From: an uncultured Granulosicoccaceae bacterium
GTDB taxonomy: Bacteria; Pseudomonadota; Gammaproteobacteria; Granulosicoccales; Granulosicoccaceae
Direction of reading: 5' to 3'
Assembly: GCA_938041955.1 (NCBI GenBank)
Contig: CALISD010000199.1
Location: 1 to 38,444 of the forward strand
Length of the DNA: 38,444 nt
Position numbers and translations under genes: made by a program. This document shows, in pieces, positions 25,523-33,706 of the stretch. The notes under the pieces are model-generated. The model was not told where the DNA came from, ran no database searches, and saw only the letters and a program-made list of their open reading frames with translations. How positions within the stretch are numbered: the first letter of the stretch is position 1; each line of letters opens with the position of its first letter.

Positions 25523-26629
25523 TTAGCTGTAAGATGCCACTAACTGACCAATGCGACTTTCATCCGGCGTGATGCCCAGGCCAATACCTTTTGGCACGGT
25601 AAAGTATCCGCCGTCAGCGGCGATACCGTTTTCGGGGTCGTAGTGCTCTTCGATATAATTGCCTGAAGTCCACACTGCTTCCAGCATTTCCGGTTTAACG
25701 GTAGCGGCAACGTGCAGTATCGCGGCTGAGACAATATCACCACCCCATGTATCTTCCATGCTGTGTGGAATGGCGCGGGCCTCACAAATATCACGTACCG
25801 TTGCCATCGCATTGATGCCACCCAGCCGGGATATTTTTAGCCCAAACGCGTCGCACACGTCCATTGATATGGCACGTAGCACATCTTGTATGCTCTCAAG
25901 GTTCTCGTCTATGGCAAGTGGGTGACATACTTGAGAGCGGATAGACTTTACTTCTTCCATGGTGTTGCAAGGCTGTTCCATTACCAGCGGAATATTGCGA
26001 CAACTCAAACTAAATTGCTTTGCCTGTGTAGCAGTTAGCCCTCGATTAGCGTCAGCAACTATTTGAACTTTGTTGCCGACTGTTTCCCAGACCTTTTGCA
26101 TCACTTCAATATCTGTGGCTACGTCACGACCGCCAATTTTGAATTGCAGACGTTGATATCCCTGCTGCATTTTATCTATGGCAGTTCTTGCGGTTTCATC
26201 CGGGTTGCCAACGCCTACTGCATAATAAGCAGGTAGTCTTTCGCTTGTTGCCCCACCGAGTAATTCACATACCCGAACGCCGTGATGTTTGCCGATCAGA
26301 TCCATGATGGCGATGTCGATAGGTGCTTTGGCGTAGTTGTGCCCATTCAACAGTGCATCCATATGCCGACGTAGTAACAAGGTACCTAAACAGGAGTGCC
26401 CTATTAACCCGGGCGCCATGTGAGCAATCGCGGCTCTCGCGCCAAGTGCGTGTTGTGGTTGGTAGTTCGGTCCGAGTGGCGTGACTTCTCCCCAGCCACT
26501 CAATCCGGTGTCTGTGACTATTTTTACAATAGTGGTGTCAATGGAATGCAATGTCATAGTAGACATTGTGTAGGGGCCATCAACTATTGGCAGATCCTTT
26601 TGATACACGTGGATTTCAGTGATTTTCAT
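25523..26629 (-). CDS. Enolase superfamily enzyme like 4-hydroxyproline betaine 2-epimerase / cis-3-hydroxyproline dehydratase
   Basis: A mandelate-racemase/muconate-lactonising-enzyme family protein, 368 residues from the ATG at 26629. The capping domain is KITEIHVYQKDLPIVDGPYT and GHNYAKAPIDIAIMDL. Barrel residues, in this numbering, are K164 (LQFKIGG), D193 (VADANRG), E218 (VMEQPCN), D241/E242 (AIDEN) and K265 (LKISRLGG). Their spacing and surroundings match HpbD of Pelagibaca as I recall it, including DTWGGDIVSAA and EHYDPENG. That family epimerises hydroxyproline betaine and proline betaine, and close relatives dehydrate cis-3-hydroxy-L-proline. The frame extends to 26677, but the first 16 residues lie outside the fold. 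None of the other pathway genes are nearby. Confidence 0.85.
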   Translation of the reverse strand: MKITEIHVYQKDLPIVDGPYTMSTMTLHSIDTTIVKIVTDTGLSGWGEVTPLGPNYQPQHALGARAAIAHMAPGLIGHSCLGTLLLRRHMDALLNGHNYAKAPIDIAIMDLIGKHHGVRVCELLGGATSERLPAYYAVGVGNPDETARTAIDKMQQGYQRLQFKIGGRDVATDIEVMQKVWETVGNKVQIVADANRGLTATQAKQFSLSCRNIPLVMEQPCNTMEEVKSIRSQVCHPLAIDENLESIQDVLRAISMDVCDAFGLKISRLGGINAMATVRDICEARAIPHSMEDTWGGDIVSAAILHVAATVKPEMLEAVWTSGNYIEEHYDPENGIAADGGYFTVPKGIGLGITPDESRIGQLVASYS

Positions 26630-26810
26630 GGTCATCAGTCTGTAGTTGTAGCCGTAAGTTACTTCTGTAGCCTGCATAATTCACAAGGCGGCCGCTCAAA
26701 TTTGCGTTTAATCTTCATGCGCAGTGTTTAGAGATAACAAGTGATGTTTTTCAATCTGTCTGTGTTTTTGGTCGACACCGGAAGAAAATCTCACGTCACA
26801 TCTCAGAGGT

Positions 26811-26847
26811 TTCCCTTCAGTGCCGAATCCTCATAAATAATACAGGC
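26811..26847 (+). repeat. 37-bp dispersed motif, copy 2
   Basis: This segment contains CGAATCCTCATAAATAATAC and matches 4873-4909 at about 31 of 37 bases, same orientation. It lies in the gap between the enolase superfamily gene and the FKBP gene and ends just before the FKBP stop codon. Confidence 0.65.
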
Positions 26848-26862
26848 AGGTGCAGTTTTCAA

Positions 26863-27336
26863 CTAGTCGACATTGATACCAATCAATTCAACATCAAATA
26901 TCAATGTTGAGCCGGGTTTGATTTTTCCCGCAGCACGGTTGCCATAACCCAGAGTGCTGGGGATGAATAACCGGGTCTTTTCGCCCTCGACCATTAATTG
27001 CAGTCCTTCTGTCCAACCGGGGATGACCTGATTTAGACCAAATGAAATTGGCTCACCTCGTTCGACTGAACTGTCAAACACGGAGCCGTCAATCAGTGTG
27101 CCATGATAGTGCACTTTGACGCGATCAGTGGCAGTGGGATGGGTGCTGCCTGTTCCTTTCTCAAGTACTTTATACTGCAACCCTGAAGCGGTGCTTTGTA
27201 CGCTGTCAGCCGTGCTGTTTTTGTCCAGGAAGGCCTGACCCAGTTGGATATTCTCTTTCGCTTTACCACTGTTCAAGAACTGGTTTGCAATGTACCAAAG
27301 GGCGACTGCGGCCAGCAGGATAAGAACAAATTTCAT
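26863..27336 (-). CDS. Membrane-anchored FKBP-type peptidyl-prolyl isomerase
   Basis: A 157-residue protein with an N-terminal hydrophobic segment (KFVLILLAAVALWYIANQFL) that acts as signal or anchor. A short spacer and an FKBP domain follow: GLQYKVLEKGTGSTHPTATD, VKVHYHGTLIDGSVFDSS, ISFGLNQVIPGWTEGLQLM, KTRLFIPSTLGYGNRAAGKI and STLIFDVELIGIN. The key Tyr, Asp-Ser, Val-Ile and Trp positions of the FK506 pocket are present. It isomerises prolyl bonds in the periplasm. I chose the ATG at 27336 because AAGAG lies nine bases upstream and the hydrophobic segment follows at once. The frame is open to 27495, which would add 53 residues without signal character. Confidence 0.92.
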   Translation of the reverse strand: MKFVLILLAAVALWYIANQFLNSGKAKENIQLGQAFLDKNSTADSVQSTASGLQYKVLEKGTGSTHPTATDRVKVHYHGTLIDGSVFDSSVERGEPISFGLNQVIPGWTEGLQLMVEGEKTRLFIPSTLGYGNRAAGKIKPGSTLIFDVELIGINVD

Positions 27337-27759
27337 GGCGGGCATCTCTTGGATAAATGGATGCCGCAATGGTAGCGAACTTAGTGTCTGACCGGCAGTG
27401 TTAATTCGTTGTTGGTCACAACCGGAATAGTGTAAACCGGAAAGGTATTGTTTGCATCTGCCAATGCTATGAAGCGATGCATTAGTAAGGGGCAATATAC
27501 GACCTTTGTATTTGGCTGGGGGTGTGCCGGCCGGTTTAGATTGTTCAGGTAAGCTTCTTCGCGGTGACTGATGTTATTAAATCGCTCAGGCGCAGTTGTT
27601 CGGGTGTGCCAAACGGGCAATCGGGTAGGCTGATTTTTGCGCTGTCGGTAGATGCGCTTCTGCGTTTCTGCCGCCTATGGGGGCTTTGCTGATAGGTATA
27701 CGGTAATAAGCTTGGCTTCGGTTTGGTTGAACTATCGCGGTGACAGGCAGTTACTTGAG
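27337..27759. other. Intergenic region without a recognised gene
   Basis: These 423 bases separate the FKBP gene from the end of the Lrp-type regulator gene. Short frames on the minus strand have no start context and no recognisable domain. No strong hairpin or repeat was found. Confidence 0.5.
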
Positions 27760-28236
27760 CTACTCCGGGCGTGCCGCTGATAGTGCATACTTCGGGGTTT
27801 GCTTAATACGGCCAATGACTACGTTGGACTCAATGCTACTTACCCCTGCGTTGTCTTTCAGAAACTGTCTCAGATAGCTATGGTAGTCATTCATTGACGA
27901 AAGATGAATGATCAAGACATAGTCGTATTGACCTGTCACAAGATCACAGGATTGAATCTCCGGGGTGTCCCGCACGATTGATTCAAAAAGCTCAATGCTT
28001 GATGGGTCGCGCTCCTTCAGCTTGACCAGCACATGGATGCGGATCTCCAGCCCCGCACGGGTGATATCGATCTCTGCGCGGTATGCGGTGATCACTTTTT
28101 CTTCTTCCAGACGTCTGATTCGCCTGCGTGTGGGGGTCGGGCTCAACCCGATCCGTTCTGCGACAGCCTCAACACTTGCACGGCCGTCTTCGATCAAGGC
28201 GTCGATAATCTTTATATCCGTCGCATCTAGTCTCAT
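27760..28236 (-). CDS. Lrp/AsnC family transcriptional regulator
   Basis: A 158-residue Lrp/AsnC protein. The N-terminal helix-turn-helix is DIKIIDALIEDGRASVEAVA followed by ERIGLSPTPTRRRIRRLEEE. After a linker strand comes the ligand-binding RAM domain, with RIHVLVKL, CDLVTGQYDYVLIIHL and a final IESNVVIGRIKQTP. Such regulators form octamers and respond to amino acids. It diverges from the selenium-binding-protein gene, and the 174-base gap carries AT-rich near-palindromic sequence, so control of that gene and of itself is the simplest reading. The start at 28236 gives the usual family N-terminus. No clear Shine-Dalgarno is seen. Confidence 0.93.
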   Translation of the reverse strand: MRLDATDIKIIDALIEDGRASVEAVAERIGLSPTPTRRRIRRLEEEKVITAYRAEIDITRAGLEIRIHVLVKLKERDPSSIELFESIVRDTPEIQSCDLVTGQYDYVLIIHLSSMNDYHSYLRQFLKDNAGVSSIESNVVIGRIKQTPKYALSAARPE

Positions 28237-28410
28237 TAGTTGAAAACCACTAATTAATTGCTAATTATTGGCCAAATATAAACAGTATTTGCTCACATGT
28301 GGCAATATAATCGCTAAAGTCGCTCGGGTTTTGTTGATTTTTGGCTTAACTACCAGGGCGGCAGTAGGCAGTTACATAGCCAAGTTGATGTCTAAAGCAC
28401 TGGAGGATTA
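28237..28410. promoter_or_regulatory. Divergent promoter region with candidate Lrp-type sites
   Basis: Between the two divergent genes lies CTAATTAATTGCTAATTATT around 28250-28270, an AT-rich direct and partly inverted array of TAATTA. It could be an Lrp-family site, but this is inference from position. GGAGG at 28402-28406 is the ribosome site of the selenium-binding-protein gene. Confidence 0.4.
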
Positions 28411-29811
28411 ATGATAGCCCGACCCGACCCCACGTTTCATGCAACCGCAGAACTCGCTATGCAGGCACCGGTGGAGAATTACGGATTCACCGTAATGCTC
28501 AGTCCGGATGGCTCGCAGTCTGATGGTATTGCCGTTGTAGATCTGAACCCTGATTCGTCCACTTATGGCCAGATTGTTCACCAGGTGATTGTGCCGACCA
28601 AGGGAGACGAGTTTCATCACTTTGGCTGGAATGCCTGTTCCTCTTCTTTGTCGCCTTTGAGTGGCCATGCTTTTCTAGAGCGGCGCTACCTGATTGTGCC
28701 GGGTATACGATCTTCAAGAATCTACATTATTGATGTTAAAGACCCGCTAAAAGCGAAGATTCACAAGACACTTGAGCCTGAAGAAATATTCGCTAAAACA
28801 GGCTATTCCCGACCGCACACCATTCATTGCGGGCCAGAGGGTATCTATGTATCTACACTCGGTGGTGGCGGGGAAGATGGCACAGACGGACCTCCTGGAA
28901 TTTTCATTATGGATTGTGAGTCGTTTGAGATCATCGGTCGCTACGAAATGGACCGTGGTGCGCAAGACAAGCACTATGATTTCTGGTGGAACCTGCCGCA
29001 GGACTACATGGTCAGTTCTGAATGGGGTCTGCCGCCGCAGTACGAAAATGGCGTGGTCGCGGAAGATCTTCTAAGTAACAAGTACGGTCACTCAATTCAT
29101 TTTTGGGATTTGCGCAAACGCAAAAATATTCAGACCCTTGATCTGGGTGAGAACCATCAGATGGCGCTTGAGATTCGACCTGCTCACGATCCGAAAAAAT
29201 CATACGGTTTTTGTGGTGTGGTGATAGATACAACCAATCTGCAAGGCGCTATTTTTACCTGGTGGCGTGACGACGATGGTAAATGGCAGGCGAAAAAAAC
29301 CATTACGATAGACCCGCGCCCCACTGATCCTGAAGACTTACCGGAATTGCTGAAAGGTTTTTCTGCGGTACCACCACTGGTCACTGATATTGATCTGAGT
29401 CTGGATGACCGATTTCTTTATGTTGCCTGTTGGGGACTTGGTGAGATGCACCAGTACGATGTCAGTGATCCCATGAATCCAGTACTGGCAGGTAAGGTTG
29501 AACTGGGAGGTATCGCCTCGAAAACAAAACACCCTAACGGCAAGGATTTCGTGTTTGGTCCGCAGATGGTTGAGATCAGTCGCGATGGTGAGCGCGTGTA
29601 CTGGACGAACTCTTTGTATTCAACTTGGGATGATCAGTTCTACCCCGATGACGAAGGCGGCCAGATGGTCATGGCGCGTGCGGGCAAAGACGGCGGGCTT
29701 GAGCTAGACAAAGACTTTTTTGTTGAATTCCCGAAGGGCTATCGAAGTCATCAGATACGTCTTGAAGGGGGTGACTGTTCTACAGACAGCTTCTGTTATC
29801 CCAACGTTTAG
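28411..29811 (+). CDS. Selenium-binding protein (SBP56) family, methanethiol oxidase-like
   Basis: A 466-residue beta-propeller protein of the SBP56/SELENBP1 family. Recognisable stretches include DEFHHFGWNACSSSL, RRYLIVPGIRSSRIYIIDV, SRPHTIHCGPEGIYVSTLGG, NLPQDYMVSSEWGLPP, YGHSIHFWDLRKRK, DIDLSLDDRFLYVACWGLGE, and RSHQIRLEGGDCSTDSFCYP at the C-terminus. Members studied as methanethiol oxidases convert methanethiol to formaldehyde, hydrogen sulfide and hydrogen peroxide and need copper. Characterised bacterial MtoX is exported, but this protein has no signal peptide and should be cytosolic. The stop TAG is directly followed by the GTG of the next gene. Methanethiol oxidation is likely by family, not shown. 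Confidence 0.93.
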   Translation: MIARPDPTFHATAELAMQAPVENYGFTVMLSPDGSQSDGIAVVDLNPDSSTYGQIVHQVIVPTKGDEFHHFGWNACSSSLSPLSGHAFLERRYLIVPGIRSSRIYIIDVKDPLKAKIHKTLEPEEIFAKTGYSRPHTIHCGPEGIYVSTLGGGGEDGTDGPPGIFIMDCESFEIIGRYEMDRGAQDKHYDFWWNLPQDYMVSSEWGLPPQYENGVVAEDLLSNKYGHSIHFWDLRKRKNIQTLDLGENHQMALEIRPAHDPKKSYGFCGVVIDTTNLQGAIFTWWRDDDGKWQAKKTITIDPRPTDPEDLPELLKGFSAVPPLVTDIDLSLDDRFLYVACWGLGEMHQYDVSDPMNPVLAGKVELGGIASKTKHPNGKDFVFGPQMVEISRDGERVYWTNSLYSTWDDQFYPDDEGGQMVMARAGKDGGLELDKDFFVEFPKGYRSHQIRLEGGDCSTDSFCYPNV

Positions 29812-30471
29812 GTGACTGAAACAGCATCAGTAGCGGCCCTTTGGTGGGCCGTTATTGTTTCGGGTGTCTATCATGGCGTGAACCCTGGTATGGGATGGCC
29901 GCTATCGGTATCAGCGGCGCTTATGAGTGGCCGGGCACGCCAGTTACCTATAGCGCTGGCGATGCTGGCGTTTGGCCACTTGCTTGCGATGATGGCAATA
30001 CTATTGCCGTTTTCGATGTTAACGATACTCGTGGAAAAGCAGCGCGCGTTGCAGCTTGCAGCGTCTGTCATTGTGATTGCTATGGGTCTCTATCTGTTAT
30101 GGAATCGCAAACATCCTAAGTTCCTTGCTCGTGTTCACCCTGCAAAACTAGGCCTTTGGTCGTTCCTGGCGGCGATGGCTCATGGAGCGGGGCTGATGCT
30201 GGTGCCTATCTATCTGGGTATATGTGGCACAACCGGGGTTGATGCCGGTCATGCTGCCGCACAAAATTTAATGACTGGAAGGATACTCAGTGCTGTCGGC
30301 GTTGCCGTGGTACATACACTGGCCATGTCCATTTCAGGCGCTATTATCGCCACTGTGATTTACTACTGGTTGGGTTTAAAGTTCCTGTCGAAGACCTGGT
30401 TCAATCTTGATGTGGTCTGGGCCTTGAGCTTGGTGTTGGTAGGTCTGATTGGTCTATACAGTGCTCATTGA
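29812..30471 (+). CDS. Polytopic membrane protein coupled to the SBP56 gene
   Basis: A 219-residue protein with about six membrane helices (roughly 7-27, 42-66, 74-94, 110-135, 155-182, 196-217). I do not recognise a named family with confidence. Histidines sit in or near helices: VYHGVNPGMGWPLSVSAAL near residue 20, FGHLLAMM, MAHGAGLMLVPIYL and VVHTLAMSISG. The overall shape recalls metal permeases of the NicO/HupE or TauE type. The GTG start lies directly after the SBP56 TAG with no gap, so translation is coupled. Since SBP56-type methanethiol oxidases need copper, a role in metal supply or in export of a sulfur product is plausible, but it is inference. Confidence 0.75.
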   Translation: MTETASVAALWWAVIVSGVYHGVNPGMGWPLSVSAALMSGRARQLPIALAMLAFGHLLAMMAILLPFSMLTILVEKQRALQLAASVIVIAMGLYLLWNRKHPKFLARVHPAKLGLWSFLAAMAHGAGLMLVPIYLGICGTTGVDAGHAAAQNLMTGRILSAVGVAVVHTLAMSISGAIIATVIYYWLGLKFLSKTWFNLDVVWALSLVLVGLIGLYSAH

Positions 30472-30631
30472 AATTTATATAGTGATTGAGTAGCGGTAGC
30501 GGGTTGTGATAGCAGAGGGGCTCGCTTCGCCGAATTGGCATTATATCCTCAAGCGTGTGATAGCTGAATAGCCCAGGCTACGGCTTACTGAGATACGAAC
30601 ACTACCTGTCTTCCGACAGATAATCAGAGTA

Positions 30632-31504
30632 ATGGAAATGAATGAGCCAGTTGTTCAGGAACCTCGACCCCGCCGTAGTTTTATATTCTCTCCGGGCCTG
30701 CGTCCGGACATGTTTCCAAAAGCGCTCGCATCGGGCACCGACATAGTTTGTGTTGAGCTTGAAGATGGCATCTCACCAAAAGATAAAGATGAGGCACGTA
30801 AATCTGCGCTGGCACTTTTTGAACAAACGCAGGCAGATGATGGCGTAGAGCGTATTGTTCGTATTAATTGCCTGCGTGAGGCATTCGGATTAGCGGATGT
30901 ACAAGCCATACTCGCAACCGATACGCCGCCACCTGCGCTCATGTTACCGAAAGTACGCACGCCTGAAGAGGTGGTGTGGCTGGATGATTTACTTACAGAG
31001 CGCGGGCACAATACCCGTCTTCATGTGATTATTGAAACCAACCGCGGGCTGCAGGCGGCATTCGAAATTGCTCATTGCAGTAGACGAATTGATGCACTGT
31101 TTTTCGGCGGTGTTGATATGGCGGCAGAGCTCCGTTGTCAGAATGCCTGGGAGCCACTGCTTTACGCGCGCTCACGCGTAGTGCATGCCGCCGCCAGTGC
31201 CGGAGTGGATGTTATTGATGTCCCTTATCTTGATTTGGAAGACCCGGACGGTATGGTAGTTGAAGCGCAGAAGGCCAAAGCGTTGGGATTCTCTGGCAAG
31301 GGTTCGGTACACCCGAAACAAGTGGCGGCACTAAACAAAGTATTCACCCCGACTGCTGATGAAATAGCGCGTGCCCGTCGTGTTACCCAAACGTTTGAAG
31401 AGGCTGATACTGGCCTTGTAGTGATTGATGGAAAGCTGATAGAAAAGCCGGTGCTGCGTGATATGTATCGAATATTGTCGATAGCAGATCGGATATCAGC
31501 TTGA
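30632..31504 (+). CDS. HpcH/HpaI aldolase/citrate lyase family, CoA-ester lyase
   Basis: A 290-residue TIM-barrel enzyme of the citrate lyase beta/malyl-CoA lyase type. Motifs are RRSFIFSPGLRPDMFPKALA near the start, DIVCVELEDGISPKDKDEAR with the conserved acidic residue, VRINCLREAFGLADV, LMLPKVRTPEEV, LHVIIETNRGL with the metal-ligand Glu, and GFSGKGSVHPKQVAALNKVF. It should cleave or form a 3-hydroxyacyl-CoA type bond with magnesium in the cytoplasm. The next gene, a TauD-type dioxygenase, follows after 85 bases on the same strand. The ATG at 30632 and the one six bases later are both possible starts. The precise thioester is unknown. Confidence 0.9.
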   Translation: MEMNEPVVQEPRPRRSFIFSPGLRPDMFPKALASGTDIVCVELEDGISPKDKDEARKSALALFEQTQADDGVERIVRINCLREAFGLADVQAILATDTPPPALMLPKVRTPEEVVWLDDLLTERGHNTRLHVIIETNRGLQAAFEIAHCSRRIDALFFGGVDMAAELRCQNAWEPLLYARSRVVHAAASAGVDVIDVPYLDLEDPDGMVVEAQKAKALGFSGKGSVHPKQVAALNKVFTPTADEIARARRVTQTFEEADTGLVVIDGKLIEKPVLRDMYRILSIADRISA

Positions 31505-31589
31505 TAATTGTTGTGCCAATCTTCATAAGGTTATTTAGCATATGGTGCGGTAAGCATCTCCGAATTAACAGAGTGGGGCGTATAAATAC

Positions 31590-32438
31590 ATGTTCGCTAT
31601 CGACCCGATAACACCTGCAATTGGTGCCGAGTTAACGGGGATTGATTTTTCCCGGCCGTTGTCGCCGGGTATGCAGGACGCAATCTACCAGGCGCTTCTT
31701 GATCATCAAGTCATTTTTATACGCGAAGCGAATATCAGCCCGGCAGCACATCTGGCCTTTGCACAATCTTTCGGTGAAATTGATGCGCCTCATCCGTTGT
31801 ATCCACATGTTGATGGTTTTGAAAATATCGTATTATTGGAAAACGATGCAAGCACTCCACCAGACACCAACAGTTGGCATACCGACTTAACTTTTAAATC
31901 TGAACAGCCGTTTGCTTCCGTATTGATCGCCCGTCAGGTGCCCGATGTCGGGGGTGACACCATGTGGGCGAGTTGTACTGCTGCGTATGATCGGTTATCC
32001 ACTGGAATGAAGAGCGATTTAGAAGATCTTAAGGCAGTGCATGATATGGGGGATTTTCGCAACAGTTTTGCTGACGATATCAACGGTAAATCAGGATCCG
32101 ACCGACTTAACGATGGCATGAGTCGGTTTGGCCACAACATACGCCCGTTGATAGATGCACACCCGGTTACAGGAAAATGTTTTCTCAATTTCAATGAGGC
32201 GTTTGTGACTCACATTGTTGGCATGACGACGAATGAATCCAACGCGTTAAAAAACTATTTAGCCAATCATATGAACAAGCCTGAGATGCAGATGAGATGG
32301 CGATGGACTAAAGGTGCAATGGCAATGTGGGACAACCGGGTGACGATGCATTACGCCGTGGCGGACTACCTGCCGCAGCATCGTTCAATGCATCGTATCA
32401 CGGTTATCCGTGATCGACGTGAGGGTTCTGCATGTTAA
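31590..32438 (+). CDS. TauD/TfdA family 2-oxoglutarate-dependent dioxygenase
   Basis: A 282-residue non-heme iron dioxygenase. The facial triad is H97 and D99 (NSWHTDLTFKSEQP) and H254 (MWDNRVTMHYAVADY), with R269 (MHRITVIRD) placed to hold 2-oxoglutarate. The N-terminal IGAELTGIDFSRPLS and HQVIFIREANISPAAH are typical of TauD. The family hydroxylates sulfonates, aryloxyacids, carnitine precursors and other small acids in the cytosol. TauD itself releases sulfite from taurine; a sulfonate role would fit the TauE-type exporter elsewhere in the window but is not shown. It lies downstream of the CoA-ester lyase and ends before a perfect hairpin at 32530. Confidence 0.92.
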   Translation: MFAIDPITPAIGAELTGIDFSRPLSPGMQDAIYQALLDHQVIFIREANISPAAHLAFAQSFGEIDAPHPLYPHVDGFENIVLLENDASTPPDTNSWHTDLTFKSEQPFASVLIARQVPDVGGDTMWASCTAAYDRLSTGMKSDLEDLKAVHDMGDFRNSFADDINGKSGSDRLNDGMSRFGHNIRPLIDAHPVTGKCFLNFNEAFVTHIVGMTTNESNALKNYLANHMNKPEMQMRWRWTKGAMAMWDNRVTMHYAVADYLPQHRSMHRITVIRDRREGSAC

Positions 32439-32529
32439 TAACTAATGGCGTGCTGCGCAGAAGCTGATCTGTGTATGTGAAGGAAGTGCTTGTGGTTGAA
32501 GTGAACAATTTCACTGTATTGTATGTACA

Positions 32530-32549
32530 AGCCGGGTTAACACCCGGCT
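32530..32549. terminator. Bidirectional terminator-like hairpin
   Basis: AGCCGGGT-TAAC-ACCCGGCT is a perfect eight-base stem with a four-base loop between the convergent dioxygenase and AhpD-like genes. Neither side has a strong T-run, so it may act partly as a stabilising stem, but its place is that of a shared terminator. Confidence 0.65.
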
Positions 32550-32583
32550 GTCCCGAACGCAGAAGTAATAAACAGTAAGTAAG

Positions 32584-32979
32584 CTAATTCGTCATTAGAG
32601 AATCGAATTCGGTTTTAAATTTGTCTATGTCATAGTTGTTGCCGTTAAAAACTGTACTGAACAAGCGAATATAGCCTGCAATCGCAACGGCTTCTTTTAG
32701 CTCTGCGTCAGTGGCGCCAAGTTTTGTTTTCAATCGCGTTGAGTGTGCGTGTACACAATATTCGCAAGGTATTTGTGCAGAGACTGCGAGCGCTATAAGT
32801 TCCCTTGTCTTAGCATCAATTGCCGCTCCTTCGCCCTGTACAGCACCCCAGCTTTCAACGATTTTCATCATCGCGTGTTCTGGTAGTGTGTCTTTCATAA
32901 ATGCCGGTGGACCTTCGGCAGATGCAGACTTTGTGATAAGTACTATTCCAATCAAAAGTAAGGTTCTTAATGTGAGCAT
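32584..32979 (-). CDS. Exported AhpD/carboxymuconolactone decarboxylase-like protein
   Basis: A 131-residue protein from the ATG at 32979, preceded by AAGGAG at ideal distance. A signal peptide (LTLRTLLLIGIVLITKSASA) is followed by an all-helical AhpD-like domain with KTRELIALAVSAQIPCEYCV and HAHSTRLKTKLGATDAELKE. The CEYC plus His pair is the redox motif of AhpD-type alkylhydroperoxidases. Most family members are cytosolic, so export to the periplasm is unusual. It may reduce peroxides or act as a thiol enzyme there. The frame extends upstream to 33048, but the signal peptide and ribosome site fix the shorter form. It converges with the dioxygenase gene. Confidence 0.9.
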   Translation of the reverse strand: MLTLRTLLLIGIVLITKSASAEGPPAFMKDTLPEHAMMKIVESWGAVQGEGAAIDAKTRELIALAVSAQIPCEYCVHAHSTRLKTKLGATDAELKEAVAIAGYIRLFSTVFNGNNYDIDKFKTEFDSLMTN

Positions 32980-33098
32980 TGCAATCTCCTTTCTATGCAA
33001 AAAAAACGGGGTGTTGAAATCGCTTTCAGTATTACCCCGAATGAACACTCAACATGGCCGAATTCTTAAACCGAGTATATAGCCCAGATGAGTTAGTA

Positions 33099-33117
33099 AG
33101 TACGACTCCATCGTACT
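33099..33117. promoter_or_regulatory. Perfect inverted repeat upstream of the AhpD-like gene
   Basis: AGTACGA-CTCCA-TCGTACT is a perfect seven-base inverted repeat about 120 bases upstream of the AhpD-like start. Between two same-strand genes it could be an operator of the downstream gene or part of the terminator of the upstream one. Confidence 0.4.
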
Positions 33118-33179
33118 AAGGATTTATTTACTCTGCGTATGAATAAATCATAGTTATGGATTAGCAGGCAATGATTGAA

Positions 33180-33211
33180 CACCGAAATGCTCGGTGAATA
33201 GTTTGCCGAGC
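33180..33211 (-). terminator. Terminator-like double hairpin after the GFA gene
   Basis: On the minus strand two overlapping stems follow the GFA stop codon: GCTCGG paired with CCGAGC around an 11-base loop (33189-33211), and CACCGA with TCGGTG around a five-base loop (33180-33196). They exclude each other. The sequence after them (TTCAATCATT) is only moderately T-rich. Confidence 0.5.
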
Positions 33212-33223
33212 GCTTATTGTTAA

Positions 33224-33670
33224 TTACTTCGATGCGTGGCTAATTTTTGAACGTGCTGTTGCAGTAACCCGTTCTATGTCGTCTTCGATATGAAGCCATG
33301 AATACCGCTCTGAGTCATGACAGTGAATCTTTGGAGCGAGATCGTTGGCCTGGTCGATAACTCCCACCGAGATATAAACCTGTCCGGGAAGATAGTCGTA
33401 GCGTCCGGTGAGCGAAGATCCGCAGTCAGCGCAGAAAGTTCGCGTTACACCCGGGTTGATGGCTACCTTACGACCTTCGTTCGGGGTAAATGTGACCGCT
33501 TTTTCATTCAGTGCAGCAAACGCCGCAACAGGTCCTCCGGTTGCACGTCGACAGGAGTCGCAGTGGCAGTAGGCGATGGTTTGTGGTTCTTGTGTGGTAG
33601 TGAAGGTCGTCACACCGCAATAGCATCGACCTGTCAGGATAATGGCCGTATTTTCGGTTTTTATTGTCAT
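33224..33670 (-). CDS. GFA/Mss4-like zinc-binding protein
   Basis: A protein of about 148 residues with the GFA (glutathione-dependent formaldehyde-activating enzyme-like, Mss4 fold) cysteine pattern. It has GRCYCG near the start, AYCHCDSCRRATGGPVAAFA, and RTFCADCGSSLTGRY; the two Cys-x-Cys and Cys-x2-Cys sets bind zinc. The fold is well recognised, but most members have no proven enzymatic role. It is cytosolic. The frame is open to an ATG at 33706, adding twelve lysine- and asparagine-rich residues; neither start has a good ribosome site, so the choice is open. Terminator-like stems follow the gene. Confidence 0.88.
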   Translation of the reverse strand: MTIKTENTAIILTGRCYCGVTTFTTTQEPQTIAYCHCDSCRRATGGPVAAFAALNEKAVTFTPNEGRKVAINPGVTRTFCADCGSSLTGRYDYLPGQVYISVGVIDQANDLAPKIHCHDSERYSWLHIEDDIERVTATARSKISHASK

Positions 33671-33706
33671 TTTGTTCTTACGCTTCGACTTGTGGTTGAT
33701 TGTCAT

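Noticed and set aside
27337..27495. 53-residue N-terminal extension of the FKBP protein
   Set aside because: It would place the hydrophobic anchor in the middle of the protein; the ribosome site at the ATG at 27336 explains the start better.
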